In this document: positions 43,263-51,014 of the stretch, piece by piece
How the letters are laid out: every line of letters begins with the position of its first letter
How positions within the stretch are numbered: the stretch's first letter is position 1
Assembly (NCBI GenBank): GCA_964541895.1
Contig: CAZISM010000013.1
Coordinates: 1-64,000, forward strand
Length of the DNA stretch: 64,000 nucleotides
Direction: 5' to 3'
Origin: CAZISM01 sp964541895
GTDB lineage: Bacteria > Zhuqueibacterota > Zhuqueibacteria > Residuimicrobiales > Residuimicrobiaceae
Notes under the pieces: generated by a model
Told to the model about the DNA's origin: nothing
Database searches by the model: none
The model's input: only the letters and a program-made list of their open reading frames with translations
Position numbers and translations under genes: made by a program

Positions 43263-45014
43263 ATGAACACAGAGCATCAGGATCCAATTGCGCGCGAATT
43301 GGATCAGCGCCTCGTCGAGCTGCACTCCCTGTTCGAGATGGGACAGGTGTTGAATGCTTCGCTCAACCTGCGCACCATTTTAAGCAATCTCTTATTGACT
43401 CCGATGGGACGCATGATGGTCAGCCGCGGCCTGGTTATGCTTATCTCTGAGCGGGGTGATTATGAAATCATCGAACTGCGGGGATTGAGCCGCTCCCTGA
43501 TCGGCAAAAAGTGGCATTGGCAAGCGGCCTGGACCAAACCGGTCGTGCTCAGCGACCCAGAGTCGTCCAATTACGACTTTACCCCGATATTGAAAGAGCT
43601 CGACCTCGAACTGCTCATTCCGCTGGTCAGCACGCAGCGTGTCGTCGGTTTGATGGGGTTGGGCAGCAAACTGGATCGCAATCCTTTCTCATCCGCCGAG
43701 ATCGAATATCTCTCCTCCCTCTCCAATATCGCCGCCAAATCCATCGAAAACGCCCTGATCGTGCAAAAGATGGAACAGGTTAACCGCCAGCTGGACAAGA
43801 AAATCCAGGAACTCAACACCCTGTTCGAAATCGGCAAAGAGCTGAACGCAACGCTGGACCCGGACAAGATCGTGAACCTGATGATCTATGCCATCATGGG
43901 CGAAATGGTGGTGAACCGCTGCTTTGTGTTTCTGTCGCAGGACGGATCGCTGCAACTGGCCGTGGCGCGAGGTCTGCAGACCGAACCCGAAATGACGGAG
44001 CCGTTTCTGCGCGCCGGCTTTCTGAAAAGTTTGAGCCGCGTCAAGCAGGCGCTCCTCCTCAACGACCACAGCCTGTCGCGCAACATGGCTTTTCTCAAGG
44101 GGCAAAGGATACAGGTCATCCTGCCCATGCGTATCCAGGATAAACGCAAGGGGTATGTGCTGCTGGGTGAAAAGATAACCAAACAGCCCTTTCGGGAAGA
44201 CGAATTGGAGTTTTTGTCCACCCTGGTCAACCAGGCCATGATCTCGCTGGAAAATGCCAGATTGTTCAAGGAAGCTCTGGAAAAACAGCGAATGGAAGAG
44301 GAGCTGAATATCGCCCGTGACATTCAGCAGCGGCTGCTGCCCGCTTCGTTTCCCAAAACCTCGGCGCTTGAAATCGAAGGGCTCAATATTCCCTCGCAGC
44401 AGGTGGGGGGAGACTATCTGGACTGGATCCCGCTCGACGAACACCGTATCGCCGTCACCATCGCCGATGTCTCCGGCAAAGGGATCCCCGCATCACTGCT
44501 CATGTCCAGCCTGCAGGCCGGATTGCGCAATTCCGTGGCGTCGTACGCCGACATGGGCGTCATGGTGGGCCGGCTGAACAATTTTATTCATGCCAACACC
44601 ACCTTTGACAAGTTTATCACCTTTTTCTATGCCGAGATCAACGTCACACAAAAAACGCTCACCTATGTCAACGCCGGCCACAATCCGCCGTATCTGTATC
44701 GCGCGGACGGTTCGATCCGCCGTCTTGAAACCGGGGGGGTGATCCTGGGCATGATGGCCGATATGCCCTATCAGACCGAAACGCTGGCGCTGCAGGGTGG
44801 CGACCTGCTGGTGCTTTTTACGGACGGCGTGACGGAAGCCAAAAACTCACGCGATCTGGACTTTGAAGAATACCGGTTGGAAGAGATTATCGGCAAATCG
44901 CTGGAGCTGCCGGTCAAGCTGCTTCTCGACGAGATCGTCTATGCCCTTCGTGCCTTTACGAAAGGCACTCCCCAGTCCGATGACATTACCCTGATGGCCG
45001 TGCGAATATTTTAG
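43263..45014 (+). CDS. GAF-GAF PP2C phosphatase, RsbU-type
   Basis: A 583-residue cytoplasmic protein. Two GAF domains in tandem (about 15-170 and 185-345) each start with a similar leader ('ELHSLFEMGQVLNASLNL' and 'ELNTLFEIGKELNATLDP'), which suggests internal duplication. The linker 'RMEEELNIARDIQQRLLP' leads to PP2C with 'QVGGDYLDWIPL', 'IADVSGKGIPASLLMSS', 'YVNAGHNPPYL', 'LFTDGVTEAKN' and 'SDDITLMAV'. It follows the kinase gene by 16 bases. It adds a cytoplasmic ligand input to the partner switch. Confidence 0.92.
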   Translation: MNTEHQDPIARELDQRLVELHSLFEMGQVLNASLNLRTILSNLLLTPMGRMMVSRGLVMLISERGDYEIIELRGLSRSLIGKKWHWQAAWTKPVVLSDPESSNYDFTPILKELDLELLIPLVSTQRVVGLMGLGSKLDRNPFSSAEIEYLSSLSNIAAKSIENALIVQKMEQVNRQLDKKIQELNTLFEIGKELNATLDPDKIVNLMIYAIMGEMVVNRCFVFLSQDGSLQLAVARGLQTEPEMTEPFLRAGFLKSLSRVKQALLLNDHSLSRNMAFLKGQRIQVILPMRIQDKRKGYVLLGEKITKQPFREDELEFLSTLVNQAMISLENARLFKEALEKQRMEEELNIARDIQQRLLPASFPKTSALEIEGLNIPSQQVGGDYLDWIPLDEHRIAVTIADVSGKGIPASLLMSSLQAGLRNSVASYADMGVMVGRLNNFIHANTTFDKFITFFYAEINVTQKTLTYVNAGHNPPYLYRADGSIRRLETGGVILGMMADMPYQTETLALQGGDLLVLFTDGVTEAKNSRDLDFEEYRLEEIIGKSLELPVKLLLDEIVYALRAFTKGTPQSDDITLMAVRIF

Positions 45015-45102
45015 GCCGATTCTGTGTCTGTGCCCGGGCATCCTGTCTGTTCCAGCCGGAGCCGCCAGCCCAGGCTAAACCAAAACTAAACCCGTGGATA
45101 TC

Positions 45103-46269
45103 ATGCCTCTGGACCCTACCGATACGGTTCGCATCCTGGTGATCGATGACGATGCCAACGTGCGAACCCTCTTTGTGCAGTTTCTCAGCCGCGAAGCCTA
45201 CGAGATCGACCAGGCCGCCAGCGGCGAAGAGGGTATTGCAAAAATCTCCCAGCATACGTACAGCCTGATCATAACCGATCTGCAGATGCAACCCACGGAT
45301 GGTCTGGCGGTGCTGCAGGCCGCAACGGCTAAAGATCCGAATCTGCCCGTGCTCATCGTCACCGGCTATGGCAGCATTCCGACCGCGGTCCATGCTATGC
45401 AGATGGGCGCGTTTGAATATCTGACCAAACCGCTGCAGTCGGAGACGCTGCTGATCAAGGTGAAAAATGCTCTCGAACGGCGTCGACTGCAGCTCCTGCT
45501 GCTGGCACAGCAGCAAAAGCTCGATGAACAGCAGCGGTTGTTTAAACAGGACCTGGAGTTGGCGCACCAGGTGCAGACCAGCCTGGTGCCGAAAGGGATC
45601 GTTTCAGCCGCAGCGGACGTGGCCGTGCGGTTGCGTCCCATGATGGCCATCGGCGGCGATCAGTCTGATGTGTTCGATGACGGGGCCGGGCAGTTGTATC
45701 TTTCAGTGGTCGATGTGACCGGCCACGGCATTGCCGCGGCCCTGATGGTAAGCCGCGTCAGCAGCGAATTGAACGTTCTGGTTCGTCGTCGACTGGAACC
45801 TAATAAGGTCCTGTATCGGCTGAATGAATTCTGCCTGAGCAACTTTACCGGAACCTCCTTGTTTCTGACCATGTTCTGCGCCCGGTACGATTCGGCGAAA
45901 CACACCCTCACCTATAGCGCCAGCGCACACCCGTCGGCCCTGCTGTGGCGGAGCGATGAACATCGATTTGCCGAACTGGCCTCGCAGAACCGCATCATCG
46001 GTTTTGCCCAGGCGCAACAGGATCAGTTCCTGCAAGATACCGTGTGTGTCCGGGCAAGTGACCGCCTGATGATATTTACCGACGGCCTGCTGGAGAGCGA
46101 AAATCCGCAGGGTCAGGCGCTGGGGAAAGCCGGATTGCGCCACATTGCCCAGCGCCTGCTCCGCGACCCGGCCGGAGAGGCCGCTGCTCATTGTATTGAA
46201 CAGGTGGTGGCCTACAGCCATGGCGAACCGCAAGATGACCTGTTGGTTTTGGTGTGCGATTTTAAATGA
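45103..46269 (+). CDS. Response regulator with PP2C phosphatase output
   Basis: A 388-residue protein. Receiver domain at 1-125 with D15-D17 in 'ILVIDDDANV', phosphoacceptor D59 in 'LIITDLQMQ', T88 and K110 in 'YLTKPL'. A coil ('LFKQDLELAHQVQTSLVP') leads to a divergent PP2C domain: 'AIGGDQSDVF', 'VVDVTGHGIAAALMV', 'SASAHPSALL', 'IFTDGLLESEN', 'QDDLLVLV'. Key aspartates are kept, but the usual YYD, SGKG and AGHNP residues are changed. It may be a phospho-controlled phosphatase or a binding-only protein. GTG at 45094 is an alternative start. No histidine kinase is near. Confidence 0.88.
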   Translation: MPLDPTDTVRILVIDDDANVRTLFVQFLSREAYEIDQAASGEEGIAKISQHTYSLIITDLQMQPTDGLAVLQAATAKDPNLPVLIVTGYGSIPTAVHAMQMGAFEYLTKPLQSETLLIKVKNALERRRLQLLLLAQQQKLDEQQRLFKQDLELAHQVQTSLVPKGIVSAAADVAVRLRPMMAIGGDQSDVFDDGAGQLYLSVVDVTGHGIAAALMVSRVSSELNVLVRRRLEPNKVLYRLNEFCLSNFTGTSLFLTMFCARYDSAKHTLTYSASAHPSALLWRSDEHRFAELASQNRIIGFAQAQQDQFLQDTVCVRASDRLMIFTDGLLESENPQGQALGKAGLRHIAQRLLRDPAGEAAAHCIEQVVAYSHGEPQDDLLVLVCDFK

Positions 46270-47612
46270 AACCTGTATCACCCACAATTTTGCTGGTCAA
46301 TCCCTGGATCTATGACTTTGCCGCTTATGATTTCTGGAACAAACCGCTGGGACTCTTGAGCATCGGCGGTGTCCTCCATGCTCTTGGCTATGATGTCCGG
46401 CTGCTGGACTGTCTGGACCGCGGCCGAGCCCCCGCTTCCATCCCCATGCCGGTCAAACCGGATGGCACCGGCAAATACCATCGGGAACAGATTGAAAAGC
46501 CGGCTGCTCTGGCAGAGGTGCCGCGACATTACTGCCGTTACGGATTGTCGCTCGAGGTGGTAGAGCAGAGGCTCGCCGACCTGCCGCCACCGCAGGTTAT
46601 ACTGGTGACCTCGTTCATGACCTACTGGTATCCTGCTGTGCGCGATTTGGTGCATCTGCTGCGGGAGCATTTTCCACGGGCTCCAATACTGCTGGGCGGA
46701 ATTTATGCCACCTTGTGCGCACAACATGCACGGCAGCATGTTCAGCCGAACTGCCTCATAGAAGGCGAGGGCGAGATCGCGGCGGTGCGACAGGTGGCGG
46801 CCTGGACCGGCGGGCCTGGCCGGGATTTCAGCTATCAGGTGTTGGATGAACTCCCCTTAACACCCTGGCAGCTCTATCCCGAGTTGCATTCAGCCGCCAT
46901 AGTAACCAGTCGGGGTTGCCCCTTTCGCTGCAGTTATTGCGCTTCGCGGCTGTTGTCTGCCGGCTTCCGCCGCCGTTCTTTGGCTCATATCGCGTCCGAG
47001 TTGGACCTGCTGGCGGCCCGGCAGGTCAGGCACATAGCCTTTTTCGATGACGCCCTGCTGCATAAAGCGGCAGACCACAGCAAGCCTTTGCTGCGCCGGA
47101 TTATTCAAAACGGTTATAATTTTACCTTTCATACACCGAACGGCCTGCACATCAGCGACATCGATCAGGACATGGCGGACTTGATGCATGGCAGTGGTTT
47201 TCAATCCATCCGCCTCTCTTTTGAGAGCGCAGATCCAGCCCGGCAGCAGAACAAGGTCAATAACGATGCGTTGACGCAGGCCCTGCACCATCTGGAACGC
47301 GCCGGTTTCCGGCGCTCCGACCTCGGAGTGTATCTGCTGATGGGGCTGGCTGACCAGGATGCGGCCGAAGTACGGCGCAGTATAGATTTCGTTCATGGGC
47401 TGGGCGCCCGTATTTATCTGGCCTCTTTTTCGCCTATTCCGGGTACGGTGGACGAACAGCGAGCCATAGAGGAGGGGTGGTGGCACCGTGATGAGGAGCT
47501 GCTGTCGGCTAACAACTCCATTTATCCTATCTGGCGCAAAAAATATGATTTGGCTTTGTGTGCAGAAATTGTAAATTATGCACGGGAGAAGAATAAGGCA
47601 TTAAAAAATTAA
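46266..47612 (+). CDS. B12-binding-domain radical SAM protein
   Basis: A 448-residue protein with an N-terminal cobalamin-binding-like Rossmann part ('ILLVNPWIYDFAAYDFWNKPLGLL' split as 'NKPLGLLSIGGVLHALGYDV') lacking the DxHxxG histidine motif, then the radical SAM core with C-x3-C-x2-C in 'SRGCPFRCSYCASR', 'IAFFDDALL' and 'IRLSFESADP'. Such enzymes carry out methylation or other radical chemistry; the substrate is unknown. Its ATG overlaps the receiver-phosphatase stop by 4 bases, so it belongs to that operon, an unusual link. Confidence 0.9.
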   Translation: MKPVSPTILLVNPWIYDFAAYDFWNKPLGLLSIGGVLHALGYDVRLLDCLDRGRAPASIPMPVKPDGTGKYHREQIEKPAALAEVPRHYCRYGLSLEVVEQRLADLPPPQVILVTSFMTYWYPAVRDLVHLLREHFPRAPILLGGIYATLCAQHARQHVQPNCLIEGEGEIAAVRQVAAWTGGPGRDFSYQVLDELPLTPWQLYPELHSAAIVTSRGCPFRCSYCASRLLSAGFRRRSLAHIASELDLLAARQVRHIAFFDDALLHKAADHSKPLLRRIIQNGYNFTFHTPNGLHISDIDQDMADLMHGSGFQSIRLSFESADPARQQNKVNNDALTQALHHLERAGFRRSDLGVYLLMGLADQDAAEVRRSIDFVHGLGARIYLASFSPIPGTVDEQRAIEEGWWHRDEELLSANNSIYPIWRKKYDLALCAEIVNYAREKNKALKN

Positions 47613-47793
47613 AACCTGCATTACGCGGTTCATGATACCAGAGCGGAGCGACGACGGATTTCATCATCAGGTTGGTTGAACGATAGGTAACAGCGAGACG
47701 TGGTCGACATCCTCCGCATGTCATGATCGCCGAGGCAGGATGACAGGGCGTTTTCGCTTAACGCATCGGCTGGACCTACAAAAGGACGAGACT

Positions 47794-48414
47794 GTGGGAC
47801 GATTTCACCTTGCCATTGCCGGCAACATCGGTGTTGGAAAAACTACGCTGACTACCAAGCTGGCCGAGAAGCTGGCTTGGCACGCCTATTTCGAACGGGT
47901 GATTGACAATCCGTACCTGGCTGATTTTTATGCGGATATGTCACGCTGGAGTTTTAACCTGCAGGTCTATTTTCTCTCCCGCCGTTTTATCGACCAGCGC
48001 GTCATTTCCGAGAGCATGGAACCGTGTATTCAGGACCGCAGCATCTACGAAGACGCGCATATTTTTGCCTACAATTTGCACAAGCAGGGTTTTATGAGCG
48101 ATCGTGATTTTGAAAACTATCAGGATCTCTTTAAAGCCATGACCGATTATCTCCGCAAGCCGGATCTCATCGTTTACCTGAAGGCCAGCACCTGGATGCT
48201 CATCTCCCGCATCCGCAAGCGCGGCCGCGATTTTGAAAAGCGTATCTCCACCGAATACCTGTATCAGCTCAATGACGCCTACGAGCACTGGATCAGGCGG
48301 TTGCAGGAGGAGCAGCAGCCGCTGTTGATTATCGACGCCGATGGCATTGATTTTGAAAAAAAACCGGCGGATCTTGAAGTGATCGTGGAAAAGATTCGCA
48401 CCTACCTGCCATGA
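47794..48414 (+). CDS. Deoxynucleoside kinase family protein
   Basis: A 206-residue P-loop kinase: Walker A 'IAGNIGVGKTTL', substrate-binding 'YFERVIDNPYLADFYAD' and 'SRWSFNLQVYFLSRRF', the DRS motif 'IQDRSIYEDAHIFA' and the lid 'LISRIRKRGRDFEKRI'. It phosphorylates deoxyribonucleosides for salvage (dA/dG kinase-like). The GTG at 47794 with AAAGGA seven bases upstream fits the usual N-terminus; an ATG at 47740 would add 18 residues of no family similarity. ATGA-overlap with the next gene. Confidence 0.9.
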   Translation: MGRFHLAIAGNIGVGKTTLTTKLAEKLAWHAYFERVIDNPYLADFYADMSRWSFNLQVYFLSRRFIDQRVISESMEPCIQDRSIYEDAHIFAYNLHKQGFMSDRDFENYQDLFKAMTDYLRKPDLIVYLKASTWMLISRIRKRGRDFEKRISTEYLYQLNDAYEHWIRRLQEEQQPLLIIDADGIDFEKKPADLEVIVEKIRTYLP

Positions 48415-49211
48415 GCAGCAGCGGCCGTCGCATTCTGGCCTGGCTGACGGATTTTGGCAGCAGCGACGGCTATGTCGCGGCCATGAAAGCGACCGCGTTG
48501 TCGATCTGTCCCGAGGTGACGCTCGTCGATATCAGCCATGAGATCTCGCCTGGTGATATCGAACAGGCGGGTTTTGTCCTGTCGCAATGCTGCGAGTTTT
48601 TCCCGCACCAGACCATCTTTATCTGTGTGGTCGATCCCGGTGTGGGCAGCGCGAGAGAAATATTGCTGGTGGAGACCGGCCGGCATATCTATATCGCTCC
48701 GGATAATGGCCTGCTGAAATACGTTTTTCAACATGAAGCAGCAGCAGTGGTAAGCCGTCTCGATCCCTCTGCAGTGTCGCAGCGACCCATCAGTGCCACC
48801 TTTCATGGCCGTGATATCATGGCTCCGGCCGCCGGCCTGCTGGCCCAGGGAACGCCCGCTGCCGCGATATCGCAGCCCTTTGCCGGCTATGTACGCGGCC
48901 CGGATGTTGCGGCGACACGGCAGGGCACAGCCATTCATGGTAATGTCATTCATATCGATCGCTTTGGCAACTGTATTTCGAATATTCCCGGTGCATGGCT
49001 GACAGCCGGCGCCGAGGCCGTCCGCTTCGGTGCCATGTCTGAGCAGGCGCTGCGCCGCTTTTATGGCGAGGTGCCGCCTGGAGAGCCGATTTGTTTGATC
49101 GGCAGTCATGGCTACCTTGAATTGGCCGTTCGCGACGGCCAGGCGGCGGAACGGTATGGGATCCGGCGCGGCGATCCGGTAACCGTCACCGCAATCGTCG
49201 GATCGACTTAA
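48411..49211 (+). CDS. SAM hydrolase / SAM hydroxide adenosyltransferase (DUF62) family protein
   Basis: A 266-residue protein of the DUF62 family, related to chlorinase/fluorinase: 'ILAWLTDFGSSDGYVAAMKA', 'LVDISHEISPGDIEQAGFVL', 'TIFICVVDPGVGSAREIL', 'APDNGLL' and 'TFHGRDIMAPAAG'. Non-halogenase members hydrolyse S-adenosylmethionine to adenosine and methionine using hydroxide. Located directly after the deoxynucleoside kinase, which suggests a nucleoside salvage link, by inference. Confidence 0.92.
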   Translation: MSSSGRRILAWLTDFGSSDGYVAAMKATALSICPEVTLVDISHEISPGDIEQAGFVLSQCCEFFPHQTIFICVVDPGVGSAREILLVETGRHIYIAPDNGLLKYVFQHEAAAVVSRLDPSAVSQRPISATFHGRDIMAPAAGLLAQGTPAAAISQPFAGYVRGPDVAATRQGTAIHGNVIHIDRFGNCISNIPGAWLTAGAEAVRFGAMSEQALRRFYGEVPPGEPICLIGSHGYLELAVRDGQAAERYGIRRGDPVTVTAIVGST

Positions 49212-49233
49212 TCAATCGTTCAATGGAATCGAC

Positions 49234-50115
49234 ATGTCAGAACAGTTCACAAACTGGCCGGAACAGCAGCCCTCGTTCTCAACGCCGGAGAGGCCAAAAC
49301 GGCGTTTTTTTCGCTTTGGCAGTTTGCCGTTAGACCGCCCGTATATCAATGTACTTCTTCTTCTCGCCACCATGGTGTCGACCTATGTGACCAACGGTAT
49401 TTGGTACAGCATAGCCATTATCACCATTTTACTCGCCCATGAAATGGGGCACTATCTCATGTGTCGTCGTTACGGCGTGCCGGCTACTCTGCCTTTTTTC
49501 ATTCCCTTCCCGCTGGCTAATCCTTTCGGCACCATGGGCGCCATCATTCAGATGAAGGGCATCATCCCGAACCGGCGGGCGCTGTTCGACATCGGCATCG
49601 CCGGACCGCTGGCCGGCCTGGTGTTCGCGATCCCGGCCATCCTGATCGGCTTGAACAGGTCATCCATCGTCGTCGTCGCGGAGATAGGCTCGCCGGGCCT
49701 GAAGCTGGGTGAATCGCTGCTGTTTAAACTGCTCTCCTGGTGGGTGGCAGGACCGGTGCCGGAGGGTTCCGATCTTTTGCTGGATCCTGTCGCCTATGCC
49801 GGCTGGGCCGGACTCTTTGTCACCTCCATGAATCTCCTGCCCATCGGTCAACTGGATGGCGGTCACATCATTTACAGCATCCTGGGCGCCAAAAGCCGCA
49901 TCGTTACCTATGTATTCCTGGCCGCGCTCGGGGTGCTTTCTTTTTATTATAACGGCTGGGTGTTGCTGTTCATTTTGCTGGCCCTGCTGGGTCGACGGCA
50001 CCCCCTGCCGTGGGACGATTGGACGCCGCTGGACCGGGCCAGAAAAATTCTGGGATGGATTATGATGGTGATTTTCGTGCTTTCGTTTACTCCCACACCG
50101 TTTATTTTGGATTAG
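49234..50115 (+). CDS. Site-2 protease (M50) family membrane metalloprotease
   Basis: A 293-residue integral membrane protein. Zinc motif 'ILLAHEMGHYLMCRRYGVP' (HExxH) and the third ligand in 'NLLPIGQLDGGHIIYSI' identify the M50 family. About six membrane segments. No PDZ domain is present, so it is of the minimal type. The first 35 residues are hydrophilic and Pro-rich. Such proteases cleave membrane-spanning regulators such as anti-sigma factors; a target cannot be named. It stands 22 bases after the DUF62 gene. Confidence 0.92.
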   Translation: MSEQFTNWPEQQPSFSTPERPKRRFFRFGSLPLDRPYINVLLLLATMVSTYVTNGIWYSIAIITILLAHEMGHYLMCRRYGVPATLPFFIPFPLANPFGTMGAIIQMKGIIPNRRALFDIGIAGPLAGLVFAIPAILIGLNRSSIVVVAEIGSPGLKLGESLLFKLLSWWVAGPVPEGSDLLLDPVAYAGWAGLFVTSMNLLPIGQLDGGHIIYSILGAKSRIVTYVFLAALGVLSFYYNGWVLLFILLALLGRRHPLPWDDWTPLDRARKILGWIMMVIFVLSFTPTPFILD

Positions 50116-50132
50116 GGATGCACTGAGCCGAT

Positions 50133-51014
50133 ATGAAATCCGAAAGCGTAAAACACTTTTTCAGGCGCTATCGTTATCTCCTGACGATCGCCGTGCTGCT
50201 GGTGATCGGCGAAATCTATTTTTCCATTGCCGAAATTCTTGTGGGTCGCATCATGCTCTGGACCAACCCGCTGCGTCCCAAGGTGGGAAGGCTCTGGCAG
50301 GAAGAGGCCAAAGACGAGGCCGGCAAAACCCAGGTGACCAATCTGGTGGACTCTTTGTCGCGCACGCCGTTTCGTTCCGGGCCGATTCGCACCCTGGACG
50401 ACCTGAGGGCCTATGTGACCTTTAAATCACGGGTGGTGCTGGCGCCGCGGGATTTTGTCACCGTTTACAGTGCGCTGCCGGATTCACAGAGCCGGAATCT
50501 GATCGATCCCATGCTGCTGACCGATTTGCAGCGCAACGACTCCTGGCAAAAGGTCTCCCTCACCGGCGATGAGGGTACGTTGACCTGCATTTTTATGGAC
50601 GGCTATGGCCAGCCTCTTCTGGTGACACATGCCGGCGGTCAGCCGCTGCCGGCGGCAAGCGATACGCTCATCTCATCGCAGCTGGAGCAGGATGAAAATT
50701 TTCGTTTTCGGCTGGTGCCGCCGCCGCTTTTCATCGCCGCCTACGAACGGCTGCCGCGACGATGGCAGCTGCAAATTTTCAACGATCCGGAAAAGTATGC
50801 CGGCCTCAAGGATAGTCTGCTGGCGGTGGCGATCGCACCGGTGGTGCAGAACGGCGCCGTCTACATACTCTGTGAAATTCGCCAGGGCTCAGGCAGCTAC
50901 GTGATCACCTCTCAGGCCAGCGAAATGGCGGTGCAGTATCTTATCACCGCCATCCATGAACAGGGACATCATGAAATAGAACTGGCCATGCCGCGGCGGG
51001 AGGTGGAACCATGA
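50133..51014 (+). CDS. Membrane-anchored protein of unknown function
   Basis: A 293-residue protein with one N-terminal membrane segment ('YLLTIAVLLVIGEIYFSIAEIL') and a soluble, probably periplasmic, alpha/beta body. No family recognised. It has 'LDDLRAYVTFKSRVVLAP', 'FIAAYERLPRRWQLQIFNDPEKYAG' and 'SYVITSQASEMAVQYLI'. The pair M50 protease - unknown - PBP1A is close-packed (17 bases before, 4-base overlap after), so it may act with PBP1A in the envelope. That is inference only. Confidence 0.75.
   Translation: MKSESVKHFFRRYRYLLTIAVLLVIGEIYFSIAEILVGRIMLWTNPLRPKVGRLWQEEAKDEAGKTQVTNLVDSLSRTPFRSGPIRTLDDLRAYVTFKSRVVLAPRDFVTVYSALPDSQSRNLIDPMLLTDLQRNDSWQKVSLTGDEGTLTCIFMDGYGQPLLVTHAGGQPLPAASDTLISSQLEQDENFRFRLVPPPLFIAAYERLPRRWQLQIFNDPEKYAGLKDSLLAVAIAPVVQNGAVYILCEIRQGSGSYVITSQASEMAVQYLITAIHEQGHHEIELAMPRREVEP

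Noticed and set aside
47613..47793. Possible short gene or repeat before the deoxynucleoside kinase gene
   Set aside because: Some words recall the GATGACA repeat and TCATGAT occurs twice, but no unit with defined ends or hairpin could be drawn.
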